Shown here piece after piece: positions 35,201 through 44,683 of a DNA stretch of 64,000 bases. Position 1 is the first letter of the stretch. The number at the start of each line of letters is the position of its first letter. The translations under genes and the position numbers were made by a program. The notes below the pieces were generated by a model. The model searched no databases, was not told the origin of the DNA, and was given only the letters and a program-made list of their open reading frames with translations. The stretch is from Brachionus rotundiformis (lineage: Eukaryota; Rotifera; Eurotatoria; Ploima; Brachionidae), in assembly GCA_016802295.1 (NCBI GenBank), contig JAESIW010000157.1, positions 615,951 through 679,950 on the forward strand, given 5' to 3'.

Positions 35201-37561
35201 TTTGTGTATGATGGGCTTTTTTGACGTTTTTGGTCATTTTATTTAAATATTGGCTTATTTATAGGAAAAAATTCTATTAGGATTTGAAATTTTAATCAGA
35301 TTTTGGCTGAATAATAACTCTTTAAAAATTTAATTAGTCGAATAAGTTTATTTTTATTATTGAAAAAAATTTTATTTTTAAAATTAAATAGCTTTTTCAG
35401 TATTTATTCAAATAAAGCTTAAGTTTATAACTTAATTTAACAACTTAATTGAATAATTTTTTACTAAGCGGTCCTGATAAACTAGAAACCTAGAAAAACA
35501 AAAATTTGTTGGATTCCTTTTGATTATGCATTTGAATACCGATAGATAGGATTTAAAAAATATAGAATTTATTAGTTTTCTTTCTTATTATTTTAAATAT
35601 GTGAAATGGCTTTTAAAAAATAGCTTTTAAATATAAAATTTTTAATTTTAGTGCTTAATTGATCCGACTTTCGCATGGAGAACTCACACTAGTAAAAAGG
35701 ATTTCCAAATCAGCATCTATTTTCTGTATATATCTTTTTGCTTATATTTCCTATTTAAAAGGTTTAGCAGATTTATTTTTGTTAAAATTTAGCTTGTTAA
35801 ATACCTAGACAGGGTCAGTATTGGAACAGAACTTTTTTTTCTGGTAAAATTTTTTTATATATTTTGATATGTTTCTTAGTTATTAGAAATTTAGGTTCAC
35901 TGTTTTATTTTCTAAAAGACTTAGTGTCAAATAATAAAATTAAAATTCTTTATTAAAATTACTAATTTTATTTTCTGTTACCTGATGAGAAAAAAATTTT
36001 TTCCTATTTAATAAGCTTAGAGATTCATTCATTGGGAAAAAATCGCAATGAATTCTTTCAGGCGATTTTGAGTCATCAAATCATAAAAAATAAAACTAAT
36101 TTTTTTCGTAAACTAAAATCTTGTGTGCTAAAAGCCAATTTGTCAGATTAGTTAATTACGCAATATTTTCATGATTTATTGTCAGCAATGCTCATAATAA
36201 TTGAAAAGTCCTATATTTCTTTTCGACTTAGATTATCCAAATTAGTCGGAAATATAAGAAATTTTTAACTCAAAAATCAAAAAATATTTCATTTTGTTTA
36301 TCAATTTTCAAATATTTATAAAATTTAATGACTGAAGATAAAAGGCTAATAATTTAAAAATAAGCATCTTAAAATTTTCAATTCTAATTAGTTAAATATT
36401 TCATGTACAAAACTTGTTTGTCTCTGACTAATCTATCTGAATTCACTTTTAATGATTTATTAAACGCGATAAGCCTTATTAATTTGAGAGCAATTTTCTT
36501 TAATTTAAAAAAAACAAATATTTATATTTTAATGATTGGCAAATATTTTTTTAATAAAAATAAGATATTAAATTTAAATTGAACAGCTAGCTATTTTACT
36601 AATGTTATTTTTTTCTGACCAAAAAATAAGGTTAAAATTTTAAAATTGTTTAATACAAATCGTAATTTTTTTTACCTAAATTAAATTGAAGCATATGATT
36701 TATGTAATAATTATAAGGTTTATAAGTTGAAAAAAATCACGACAATACAGACAACAGATTAAGCCTAGATTAAGATCAAAAGATTAGTAAATTTTAATAA
36801 AAATAAAAAACCCAAGGCGAGAAGCTATCAACTTTTCTTTTTAATTTCTAATACAAATATACAAAGGTATTTAAAATTTAAATTTTTATGTAACACTCAA
36901 GTGAAAAAAATACTAAATTGTTTTTTTATGATAAAATAGATTTTTTTATTTATTATTTTTTCTAATATTAATATTTTTAAATTAATGACTTTTAACTAAA
37001 ATCGATAGCCATCTGATTTAATAGGCCTGTACCTTGAAATAATAAGAGTTTTGTCTGGGATCATATGGTTATTTTCAGAAGGTTGTCATGCCAACTTTTT
37101 AAATAGACTCATTAACTTATCATGTTAATGAATCTTAATTTTCTATTTGCATTAATGTTGTTTTTTTTCTATTTTTTTTTGTTCATTCAATAGAAGATTA
37201 ATCTAATCACTGATAGATTAAGGTTTTTTTTAAATAAATACGGATCAAATTTTATATTCTTTTTTGGTATGAATTCAGTCTCGAGTTTAATTACTTTTGC
37301 ACTTAGGAAAATTTATCCCTCACAAAAGCAAAGCTATTCTATGGAACAATAAATAATTCAACCTATTTTAGAACTAACCAACTAATCAGATATAACAACA
37401 TCAGACTAAAAATTCAAAATTCGCTTCCAATTCAAAAATAAATGGCTTCATCATATTACAATCCATTGTTTCTCAAAAATTAATTTACTAATTAATATTC
37501 AGACCTAACTCGACCAGCGCAAGCTTAAGTTTCAATGCTGGCTTGATTATTTCATTTTATC
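32217..37561. other. 5.3-kb gene-poor region
   Basis: Read on both strands, this stretch has no ORF with coding character and no splice-consistent exon series. It is uniformly AT-rich with only very small GC islands (near 33170-33190 and 35025-35055). It separates the divergent PTDSS2 and single-pass membrane protein genes, and could hold enhancers or unannotated long noncoding RNA, but nothing specific is visible. Confidence 0.6.
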
Positions 37562-38455
37562 ATGCTAATTGGACACATTATTTTAACCATAGTGCCAATT
37601 TTTATTACCAAATGTTCTTGCCAAGATGATAACTTTTACATTGACCTAACCATTGACTCAAATTCAGATCTAATCGAAAAACTAAATAAATTACTTGTGT
37701 CGGACAAAAACGATCAAATAGATCATGTTAATAAACTTAATTCAAACAACTCGACTAACTTCTATCAATTTTCGAGCTCTGTTTGGTCAAAGCTGACCAA
37801 ACTATTTGAAGATCAACAATCTCGATACATTATTTTGAGCATTTTGGCTTTTTTATTACTCATTTTCGTAGCCTTATTTTTTATCTTTAGTTTTTTTAAG
37901 TCTAGAAGAGAAAAAAATTTACTTAAAGTTGAATTTAAGAAAAAGAAAAATTTTAGTTTTGACGTAATCGATCTAATGGGATATCGGAACAGTTTTAAAA
38001 TTTTTAAGTGGAACAGCCCGGATGAGTCAAACTCAATATCGGATGAATACCAATTTGAAAACTTTAGTAATAACAATAGTAAACCGGAGCAGACAAGTGA
38101 TGCAATAAGTGATAGATTGATCTACGAGGTTCCTTATCAGTACACTTATAGGGACAAATGTTTCAATGCCGGTGAAAATGAGCATAAATTTCAGACTTTT
38201 TCCACTAGGAAAAATCAGAGTTTTAAGAGCGAATGCAAGCGAATGGAAAATAAATCTGAACAAGTGACCAAAGTCTCGGTAAATAGGCTAAATGAGAGTT
38301 CTTGTCTAGAGAATCGTTACTCGCCTGTTTTGTCAACTGAGTCAATTAATGAAGATTCTGAGCCTGTCGTAAATGTTTTGTCGACTTTTCAATCACCGAA
38401 AAATTTTACTATTTATGATGAACCGATTAATTTTCAAACACAAATTAAAAATTAA
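37562..38455 (+). CDS. single-pass type I membrane protein of unknown function
   Basis: Single exon, 297 residues, not recognised. Residues 1-20 (MLIGHIILTIVPIFITKCSC) look like a signal peptide with a cleavage site near the Cys. A short ectodomain (about 21-85) has an NNSTNF glycosylation site. A strong transmembrane helix lies at about 88-112 (YIILSILAFLLLIFVALFFI), followed at once by a basic stop-transfer cluster (KSRREK). The cytoplasmic tail of about 185 residues is Ser/Asn-rich with several Tyr motifs (YEVPYQYTY, YSPV, IYDEPI) that could be docking or phosphorylation sites. The compact ectodomain and tyrosine-rich tail suggest an adaptor or signalling membrane protein, but this is inference. 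Only shadow ORFs lie on the other strand. Confidence 0.75.
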   Translation: MLIGHIILTIVPIFITKCSCQDDNFYIDLTIDSNSDLIEKLNKLLVSDKNDQIDHVNKLNSNNSTNFYQFSSSVWSKLTKLFEDQQSRYIILSILAFLLLIFVALFFIFSFFKSRREKNLLKVEFKKKKNFSFDVIDLMGYRNSFKIFKWNSPDESNSISDEYQFENFSNNNSKPEQTSDAISDRLIYEVPYQYTYRDKCFNAGENEHKFQTFSTRKNQSFKSECKRMENKSEQVTKVSVNRLNESSCLENRYSPVLSTESINEDSEPVVNVLSTFQSPKNFTIYDEPINFQTQIKN

Positions 38456-38930
38456 AAATTTTTAATCATTTTTTGTAAAATATTTATAATTTTTTTAAAA
38501 TAAACAAGCAACAACTACAATGATTACTTTTGTATTATATAATTTTTATTCCTTAATTTTTTTAAATAAATAAAATATGAATCTAAAATATTGAATTTTA
38601 ACCATCAAGAAAATATGCTAATATTTAAAATCTATTTACGATAACTTTTTTTTCTAGTAAATATAATTTATAAAAAAGTTGAATTAGTAAATCATTTTAA
38701 AACAAAATTAAAAATCGTTTTAAATTTGTTAAAACAGGAATGACATGTTGGGGATTTTTAGATTTAAGCTGGACTAATTAGCACATTTGGATTTCTCATC
38801 CTTGTTTTCATTTTAAATTTAAATAAAATAAACAAATTGGTTAAATCTGTTTAAACGACTCATGTACCCAAAAGGGTATAAATGGGATGTCATTTTGATC
38901 ATTTGAATCTATTTTAGATCAGTTAGTCAC
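38456..38930. other. intergenic, no gene seen
   Basis: 475 AT-rich bases downstream of the membrane protein gene and upstream of the GC-rich hairpin element. Nothing recognised. Confidence 0.5.
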
Positions 38931-39333
38931 CATAACTCTGCCAATCCGCAGGTTCCAAGCCGTGATGAAAAAAGAGGAGGGTGGTGGCAGCCACATGCAT
39001 TGTATGTGCATGTGGTCTTTCACGTAATCAGCAGAAGAGCTGTATGGCGGGTACATAGGCCTATGGGTCTTTCGAAAGATCCGAAAGGAGCGAAAATCAC
39101 TGTAGAGATAGACGTAACTTTGGAAGTCTTAAATTAAGACTTTTTCTCAATTGAGAGAGAAGTCGCTTGGTTTGGGGTTCCAAGCTAATCTAAAAAGTTC
39201 CCGAATTCGCAGCCATTAAGTGCTTGGATGAGTGCCGCTGTTTATGATGAATGTCTCACTGACTTCTTATGGCAAGACGCCGTCATAACTATGCCAAAGC
39301 CGGCTCCAAGCCTGGTTGAAAAAAAGGAGGGTG
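38931..39333. repeat. GC-rich hairpin-rich element with terminal direct repeats
   Basis: A sharply GC-richer island of about 400 bases within AT-rich DNA. Its ends are imperfect direct repeats of about 50 bases, 38931-38983 and 39284-39333. Both run CATAACT-TGCC, a CCG, TCCAAGCC, a TGAAAAA run and then GGAGGGTG. Between them lie seven short inverted repeats in succession: 38991-39015 (CCACATGCA/TGCATGTGG), 39029-39042, 39054-39065 (palindrome CATAGGCCTATG), 39065-39082, 39124-39142 (AAGTCTTAA/TTAAGACTT), 39145-39156 and 39165-39185 (GCTTGG/CCAAGC). It encodes no protein. This looks like a structured RNA or the untranslated part of a retroelement (SINE, non-LTR or Penelope-type); the exact class cannot be fixed from one copy. 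The strand is unknown. Confidence 0.6.
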
Positions 39334-42234
39334 ACAAATAATAATTCAAATTTATAACTCAAATTAAAAAATTTTATTTAAATCTTAAAACAAACAGTTT
39401 TCAATTAATTTAATATGAAATTTTCTTTTAACAATAATATTTGATAAAATTTACAAATAAAGTTTAATTTACTAATAATTTAAACTTGAATTAGTATTTC
39501 TAGTAATCATTAAATATTTTATTTGAATGTGGCCGGATTTATAAAATTCTTTTGTTGTAAAATCACTATTCGAGCTGTTGAATTGTATGATAACATTATT
39601 TTATTTTTTAAAAATTATTTTAATTTTCGACTTAATAATAAGATTGATTTGAATTTTTTGTTTAACAAAAAACAAAATTAATATCAATTAAAATTCTAAA
39701 AAATCTTTATTTATCTTTATTTGAAAAACAAAAAATACAGAAAAAAAGATGATGTTATTCCAAATAAAGAACCTATTTGATTCATTATGTAATATGGTAA
39801 ACATGATTATGGACCGGTATTGAAAAGAACGAAAATACCCTAAAAGAAATTTAACACAAACTAAAAAATTGAGCAAACAGCCTACATATAATATCTTTAA
39901 ATAAAATTATAATAAAAGTTCCTCAATTTTTGGTAATGAAATGCATAAAGAGGATTTTATTCGAAATCTTAACCACATCATTGCTTCTTGGATAATATGA
40001 TCTAAAATCATTTTTTATTGCTAAAAAATACGGACTATTTACATTTTACACAATTTGATTAAATATTTTTATAAAATACACATTGAAATTAAGTGAATGC
40101 TGTTATATTGTTTCATATTGGTACCATTACTAATATACTAAGTTTTAGTATATTTATTTTCTCTTGATTACATACTATTTTTTAAAAGATTATAAAATTC
40201 CAAGTTCTAAAATCTTTAATTATTTGACCAAAATAATTAGCGTTATTTTTTTTATATAATTATAAATTAATTAAACCAACATTAATTATACCAAATATTT
40301 CACTCAATTTTAAGTTTTGAAAGAAAAGATAATTTATAGACTTTTTTTAAATTATTGCATACCTTATCAGCGAAGCATTAAAGGAGATTAAATTTTAATA
40401 AACTTTCAAAATGTTTTCTTCAAGATATTTAAAGCAAATTAGGAATTTATTTTTGTAGAACTCGAGTTGATTATATTTAAATATGTCTGCTAATATAAAA
40501 TAAAATAAAGAATGTTGCTTTATAGAAAAAAATTTTATAATAGCAAACTGGTTTTATAACAATTTTTTTTTTACTAAAAAAATCATAACTTGAACACTTT
40601 TATCTTCCAGAAACGCTTTTAATCTTTATCTTTGTTAGAAAATAAAATTTATTTAATTACGCTCATATTTGATTTTTTTTAATTTGATGAAAATTTTTGG
40701 TTAACATCAAAAAGCTATTTAAGTTTAGAATTTTTGCTTTTTAATTCATAATTTTAGCTTGATTGTTTAACTAGTAGAGTGTTTGATGCTTGATAATTTA
40801 CTTTTGTCAAGTATCAGGAACAAATTTCTATATTTTGGGACAAGGCTTCTTTTTCCATGAACATCACCATTTTATTGATTTTTATTTATTATACAATAAT
40901 CAATAAAGTATAATTTAAATTATAAAAAATTATGAGAATTAATGTGGCGAATGTTTGAAATTGATTTTTAAGATAATTATTTAGCATTCAGTGTTGCCTC
41001 GTGTCTAGACAATTGGAACACTGTGGAGCAACATTGGAAGGGGTGGATTGCTTATGCTTCACAACATTAAGCACTCGAAATTATGCCAAGGTTACATTCT
41101 AGAAAAAGTTAATTTAAATATTATGCTAATGTTTGTTGCAACATTTTATATCTATTTAATAGGAAAATTTTTATTTTTTCGTGTTGAATTTTACATAATT
41201 TTTATAATGTTGTTAGCTTGGAAAAAACATGAGAGCACAAAATAAAAGAGAATTTATTTTTTTAGAAAATAACATTTCTAAATACGATGCCTGTACAGTT
41301 TTAAATTTAAAAAAGCTTTATCTATAAAAAGCAAAAAGTCCTGATAATATTTAGGTAACTAGGCTCTAGCTTTCAGTAAGCTTATTATGGTGCTTGTCTT
41401 TTTTGCTAACTAACTTTGTGCGTCAGACTCTTTGGTTCTTTTTTTTATTTTGTTTTATTTAAACTTTTTCTTATAAAATTTACTAAATTCGTTTAAAAAT
41501 AATAATAATAATAAATTTCTGAATTCTTTTCTGTATAAAAAGATGGCATCGTCTAGCTTTCTAATTCTCAAGCAACAGTAGCAAAGATTGGAATTCTGTG
41601 TTTGCTCAGCACAAACGCTTTATAAGAAAATATTCAAAAATTATCTAAGCTCATTCTCCATTTTTAAAGCTATCACATGAACAAGACGCTTTTGTGTTAG
41701 GTTACTTTTCTCAGTCAAAAGGTATATAGTTTACAGCCAAGCGTGCTCAAATCTTATCTTGGGAATAAAATTATCTAACATTTTGGGGGGAGTCTAGGCA
41801 ACGTTGCCACCAATATTACGAGAAATTAAACCAAGGTGAATGTCAAAGTGATTAAGGAGAAGCAAAGCAAGAGAACATGCTTTCAAATTTGGGCTTGCAA
41901 GCATTTTTTTTTTATTATTTCAATATTATAATAGCTCAACTTTAGGTTTAACTCAAACTACTTTGTTTCCAAATTCAAAGGCAATAATTTTTGCTTTAAA
42001 AATAATGTTTTTCTATTTTATTCGACTGCAATTTTATGAGTTAAATTATCTTTCTTTTCCAAAGCTTTTTTTTCTTTTTCTAAACCACGCTTTTCTAATT
42101 TGGAATGAGAAATATTTTTCCATTAATTTCACTTTACCAAGTATAAAAACCGAGAAACTTGATGGCAAGTTGAGAAAAAACCAATATGGCAAATGAAGAC
42201 TGTGTGTGGGTGTTTTTTTTTTAAATCGTTTTAA
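39334..42234. other. gene-poor region upstream of the microRNA cluster
   Basis: No coding gene is supported. Two small ORFs (41048-41245, 41963-42196) look like chance AT-rich frames. Two compact GC-containing hairpins are present: 40989-41036 (CAGTGTTGC pairing with GCAACATTG) and 41598-41618 (GTGTTTG/CAAACGC around CTCAGCA). The region from about 40980 to 41900 is less AT-rich than its surroundings and may belong to the primary transcript of the microRNA cluster (inference). An AAT microsatellite lies near 41497-41513. Confidence 0.5.
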
Positions 42235-42335
42235 AAGTTCACCCGTAATTCCGAACTTGAGTGGGATACTAAAATGGTTATTAATTATTTAAATACAAAA
42301 AAAAGACCTGAGTTTGTAATATACGGGTAAATTTT
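42235..42335 (+). ncRNA. mir-100: mir-100 precursor (MIR-10 family)
   Basis: The 5' arm at 42240-42261 reads CACCCGTAATTCCGAACTTG then AG. The seed ACCCGTA (nt 2-8) and the 3' block CCGAACTTG match miR-100. It differs from the canonical bilaterian miR-100 at four places (nt 1, 9, 10 and 21). The 3' arm at about 42306-42330 (ACCTGAGTTTG, then TATACGGGTAA) pairs along the whole mature strand with one bulge, a mismatch and several G-U pairs. The loop is about 45 bases. It lies about 130 bases upstream of let-7, the order and strand seen in other bilaterians. MicroRNAs of this family are processed by Drosha/Dicer and repress target mRNAs. Confidence 0.88.
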
Positions 42336-42385
42336 TAAATTACGTTCAGAACCAGCCGAATTGAATCATCAAAATAAAGAGTTTT

Positions 42386-42548
42386 GTCTGAGGTAGTTGG
42401 TTGTATGGTTTAGAATTGGAATTTTTACTTGTTCTTGAGCTAGAACGCCAAATGAAATCGAAATGATTTCTAATCGAATGATCGAAGAGTTGGTGCACAT
42501 CTGGCTTGGAATATACTCAAGCTAACCATACAACTTTCTAGCTTAAAT
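42386..42548 (+). ncRNA. let-7: let-7 precursor
   Basis: The mature strand at 42389-42410 begins TGAGGTAGTTGGTTGTATGG and ends TT. It matches let-7 except for A to T at nt 10 and A to G at nt 19; the seed GAGGTAG is intact. The 3' arm at about 42522-42545 (CTAACCATACAA, then CTTTCTAGC) gives an uninterrupted ten-pair helix over TTGTATGGTT. After an internal loop, it pairs further with the 5' seed half. The G at nt 19 is matched by C on the other arm, so the change is compensated. The terminal loop of about 110 bases is unusually long and contains its own small hairpin (GAAATC/GATTTC near 42455-42472). let-7 is the conserved developmental-timing and differentiation microRNA. Confidence 0.93.
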
Positions 42549-42596
42549 GAAACTCTTGCTACATCATCCCGGAACAATTGGATATTGCGGTTTCGC

Positions 42597-42666
42597 TGTC
42601 CCTGAGACCCTAACTTGTGATGACTTATCACAATTTTCTTATTCACAAGTTAGATTTTCAGGTATA
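42597..42666 (+). ncRNA. mir-125: mir-125 (lin-4 family) precursor
   Basis: The mature strand at 42599-42620 begins TCCCTGAGACCCTAACTTGT and ends GA. All 22 bases equal the miR-125 sequence shared by flies and vertebrates. The 3' arm at about 42643-42665 (TCACAAGTTAGATTTTCAGG) pairs perfectly with CTAACTTGTGA and again with CCTGA after a small internal loop. The loop is about 22 bases. It is the third member of the mir-100/let-7/mir-125 cluster, about 50 bases after the let-7 3' arm. It probably comes from the same primary transcript. Confidence 0.97.
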
Positions 42667-42668
42667 GT

Positions 42669-43639
42669 GTAATCTGTGTTCTTATCAACCAGCTTTGATT
42701 GTATTTTTTTTATTAATTTTAATTTGTTAAATAAAGTAAAAAGAAATTTTTTTTTAATTTTTAATAAACTATTAATTAAAAAAGTGTTTAAAATGATTAT
42801 TTATTTTGATAAAAATTTAGGTGTTTCTTTTCGTCGCGATTAAATAGGATATCAAATTTTTTAAAATAGAGCTTTTATTAGCAAAAATTCAAAAAACCTG
42901 AATCAATTTAAATCTGGTTGTTTTTAATCTGCCAAATAATAATTTTGATTTTAAAAATTATCTAATTTATGTTTAGATTTGAAAAAAAAGTTCAAATTCA
43001 AAGAATTTAGTAAATTCAATTTACTAAAATTAATCACAATTCAGACATGTTAGATAACCACAAGTTAGACCATAATTTTTAGGTTTTTGCTAAAAAATAG
43101 CTGCTTATAAGGTATATTTTTTTCTCACAATTAAACAAAAAAAAATATGATAATAATAATTTATAAAATATCTAAAATCTTTAATCTAGTAAAAGATAAT
43201 TTAAATAAATTGAATAAATAAATGGATATCTGGCTGATCTATGCGCGATCAAGAAATGGACAGATTGATTTCAGAGCATTAGTTGATAAAATTTAATTTA
43301 AATAAATCTTTTTAAAACATAAAAGCTAGTCAATCATCAATAAAACCATGATTAAATTTAAATGTTGTTATTGTTATTTCAATATTAACGATTAAAGTTA
43401 TTTTGATTAAATTTTCATCATCAATTAAATGAATAAATGATATAAATTGAACTAAGAAAGAAAATTATTTAACTAATCAAATTAATATCCATTTAAAATA
43501 TTTGAAATTTATTTCTTTGAATAAATTTTTTATTAAAGTAAAATGATTTGAATATTTTATAAAGATATTTTAATGAATTCTTATTTTTAACAATTTAATT
43601 TTTAATTTAATCTTAAAGCTAAAATATTTGAAAAAAATT
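42669..43639. other. intergenic downstream of the microRNA cluster
   Basis: About 970 AT-rich bases between the cluster and the stop of the minus-strand coiled-coil gene. No further microRNA-like hairpin or gene was recognised. Confidence 0.5.
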
Positions 43640-44683
43640 TCATACATAAAATAATTTTTTTCTCTCAATTGGATGATAGTAGTATTCTTTGGCTAAAGGA
43701 TAAACAGTTGTTTCATAATAGATAGGCTCTTTGTGAGTATTTGTCACATACTTAGATTTGGATTTTGACGAGTCAACATAATGGTCTGTGACATAATTTG
43801 TGGTACAGTAGTACTCTTTTTTTGGAATTGGTCTTTCAGATATCATTGTTTTGGAATCGACTGTTGTTTCAAAGATTGTCTGTGCTGGTTTATAAGTTTC
43901 AATAGTCACCAATCTTGAATTATCTACTTTGGGTTTTTCATGATCGAAAAATACTAGACTTGTTGATGGTTCCGAGTCGCATGGAATATAATTTCGCTGT
44001 TTATTTACAAGTTCTTCCCTTTTTAAGTTAGTATTGGTATAGTCATTCGAGCCTGTTGGAACCCAGTGCGATCTATTTCGAGAAGGTGACCTTGATTTTA
44101 TCCTTTTTACTTTGGAATCAATATTTGAGCTTGATTCTAAATAATTTATTTTGTAATCATCCTTATAATAAAGTGGAAGATTATTGTCTATTTTATGTGT
44201 GTTGGTAGCTTTTTCGTATCTTTTCTGGTACTCATGCAATTTTTTAATCAATTTATCTTCATCTCTTTCTTTAGTTAAATTCAATTCTTCGCGGATACGC
44301 TCAATTTTTTCATCTAAAGTTAACTCTGTTTCTTCCCTATGCTTGGTGCAGTGACAGTGGCAATCATTGTGGAAATATTTTTTTTCCTCTTGTCTTTGCT
44401 TTTCTTCTTGTCGTTGATACTCGGTTAATTGTTCCTCAACTCTTTTTTTAATAAGATCATCAATTCTTTTCTCATCTACTAGTTGTTCTTTCTTTTTTGT
44501 TCGATTTTGGCATTCGATACCAACCAATGGAATCGAATTGGGAAAAACAGGAGCTCCTATATGCCTTTCGTATACGATACTGGGTGCAAAAGTATTAGTC
44601 AATAAGGTAGTAGGGTATGTAGTTACCGAAGCAGTGGCTAAACTCGGAAAAATTGTGCTTGTAACAAGTGGAGTAGGAAACAT
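43640..44683 (-). CDS. coiled-coil protein with CHCHC motif, paralog 1
   Basis: Single exon. The first ATG in frame is at 44683 (MFPTPLVTSTIF), giving 347 residues; the open frame extends upstream without an ATG. The function is unknown. Residues about 12-60 are Thr/Pro-rich and hydrophobic (TASVTTYPTTLLTNTFAPSI). A highly charged Lys/Glu/Arg/Gln coiled coil follows (about 62-165), interrupted by a compact Cys/His motif HNDCHCHCTKH. The C-terminal half is Tyr/Ser-rich with RSHWVPTGSNDY and IFETTVDSK. A paralog lies at 58087-60363 on the other strand. The first 110 codons of the two are about 97% identical in DNA by hand count, while the rest has diverged strongly. No signal peptide or membrane helix is evident. 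A cytoskeletal or ciliary role is possible but unproven. Confidence 0.75.
   Translation of the reverse strand: MFPTPLVTSTIFPSLATASVTTYPTTLLTNTFAPSIVYERHIGAPVFPNSIPLVGIECQNRTKKKEQLVDEKRIDDLIKKRVEEQLTEYQRQEEKQRQEEKKYFHNDCHCHCTKHREETELTLDEKIERIREELNLTKERDEDKLIKKLHEYQKRYEKATNTHKIDNNLPLYYKDDYKINYLESSSNIDSKVKRIKSRSPSRNRSHWVPTGSNDYTNTNLKREELVNKQRNYIPCDSEPSTSLVFFDHEKPKVDNSRLVTIETYKPAQTIFETTVDSKTMISERPIPKKEYYCTTNYVTDHYVDSSKSKSKYVTNTHKEPIYYETTVYPLAKEYYYHPIERKKLFYV

Noticed and set aside
38931..38983. Hammerhead or HDV-like ribozyme in the terminal repeats
   Set aside because: A GTGATGAAA stretch and the TCCAAGCC/GGAGGG pairs are suggestive, but I could not complete either catalytic core by hand, so it is not called.
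38931..39333. tRNA, 5S rRNA or snRNA gene
   Set aside because: No tRNA cloverleaf or B box, no 5S or Sm-site pattern; the terminal direct repeats fit a mobile or structured element better.
41048..41245. 65-residue ORF in the gene-poor region
   Set aside because: Hydrophobic chance frame without family resemblance; its start lies just after the hairpin at 40989-41036.
41963..42196. 77-residue ORF just upstream of mir-100
   Set aside because: Phe/Leu/Lys-rich composition typical of random AT-rich frames; no motif or splice context.
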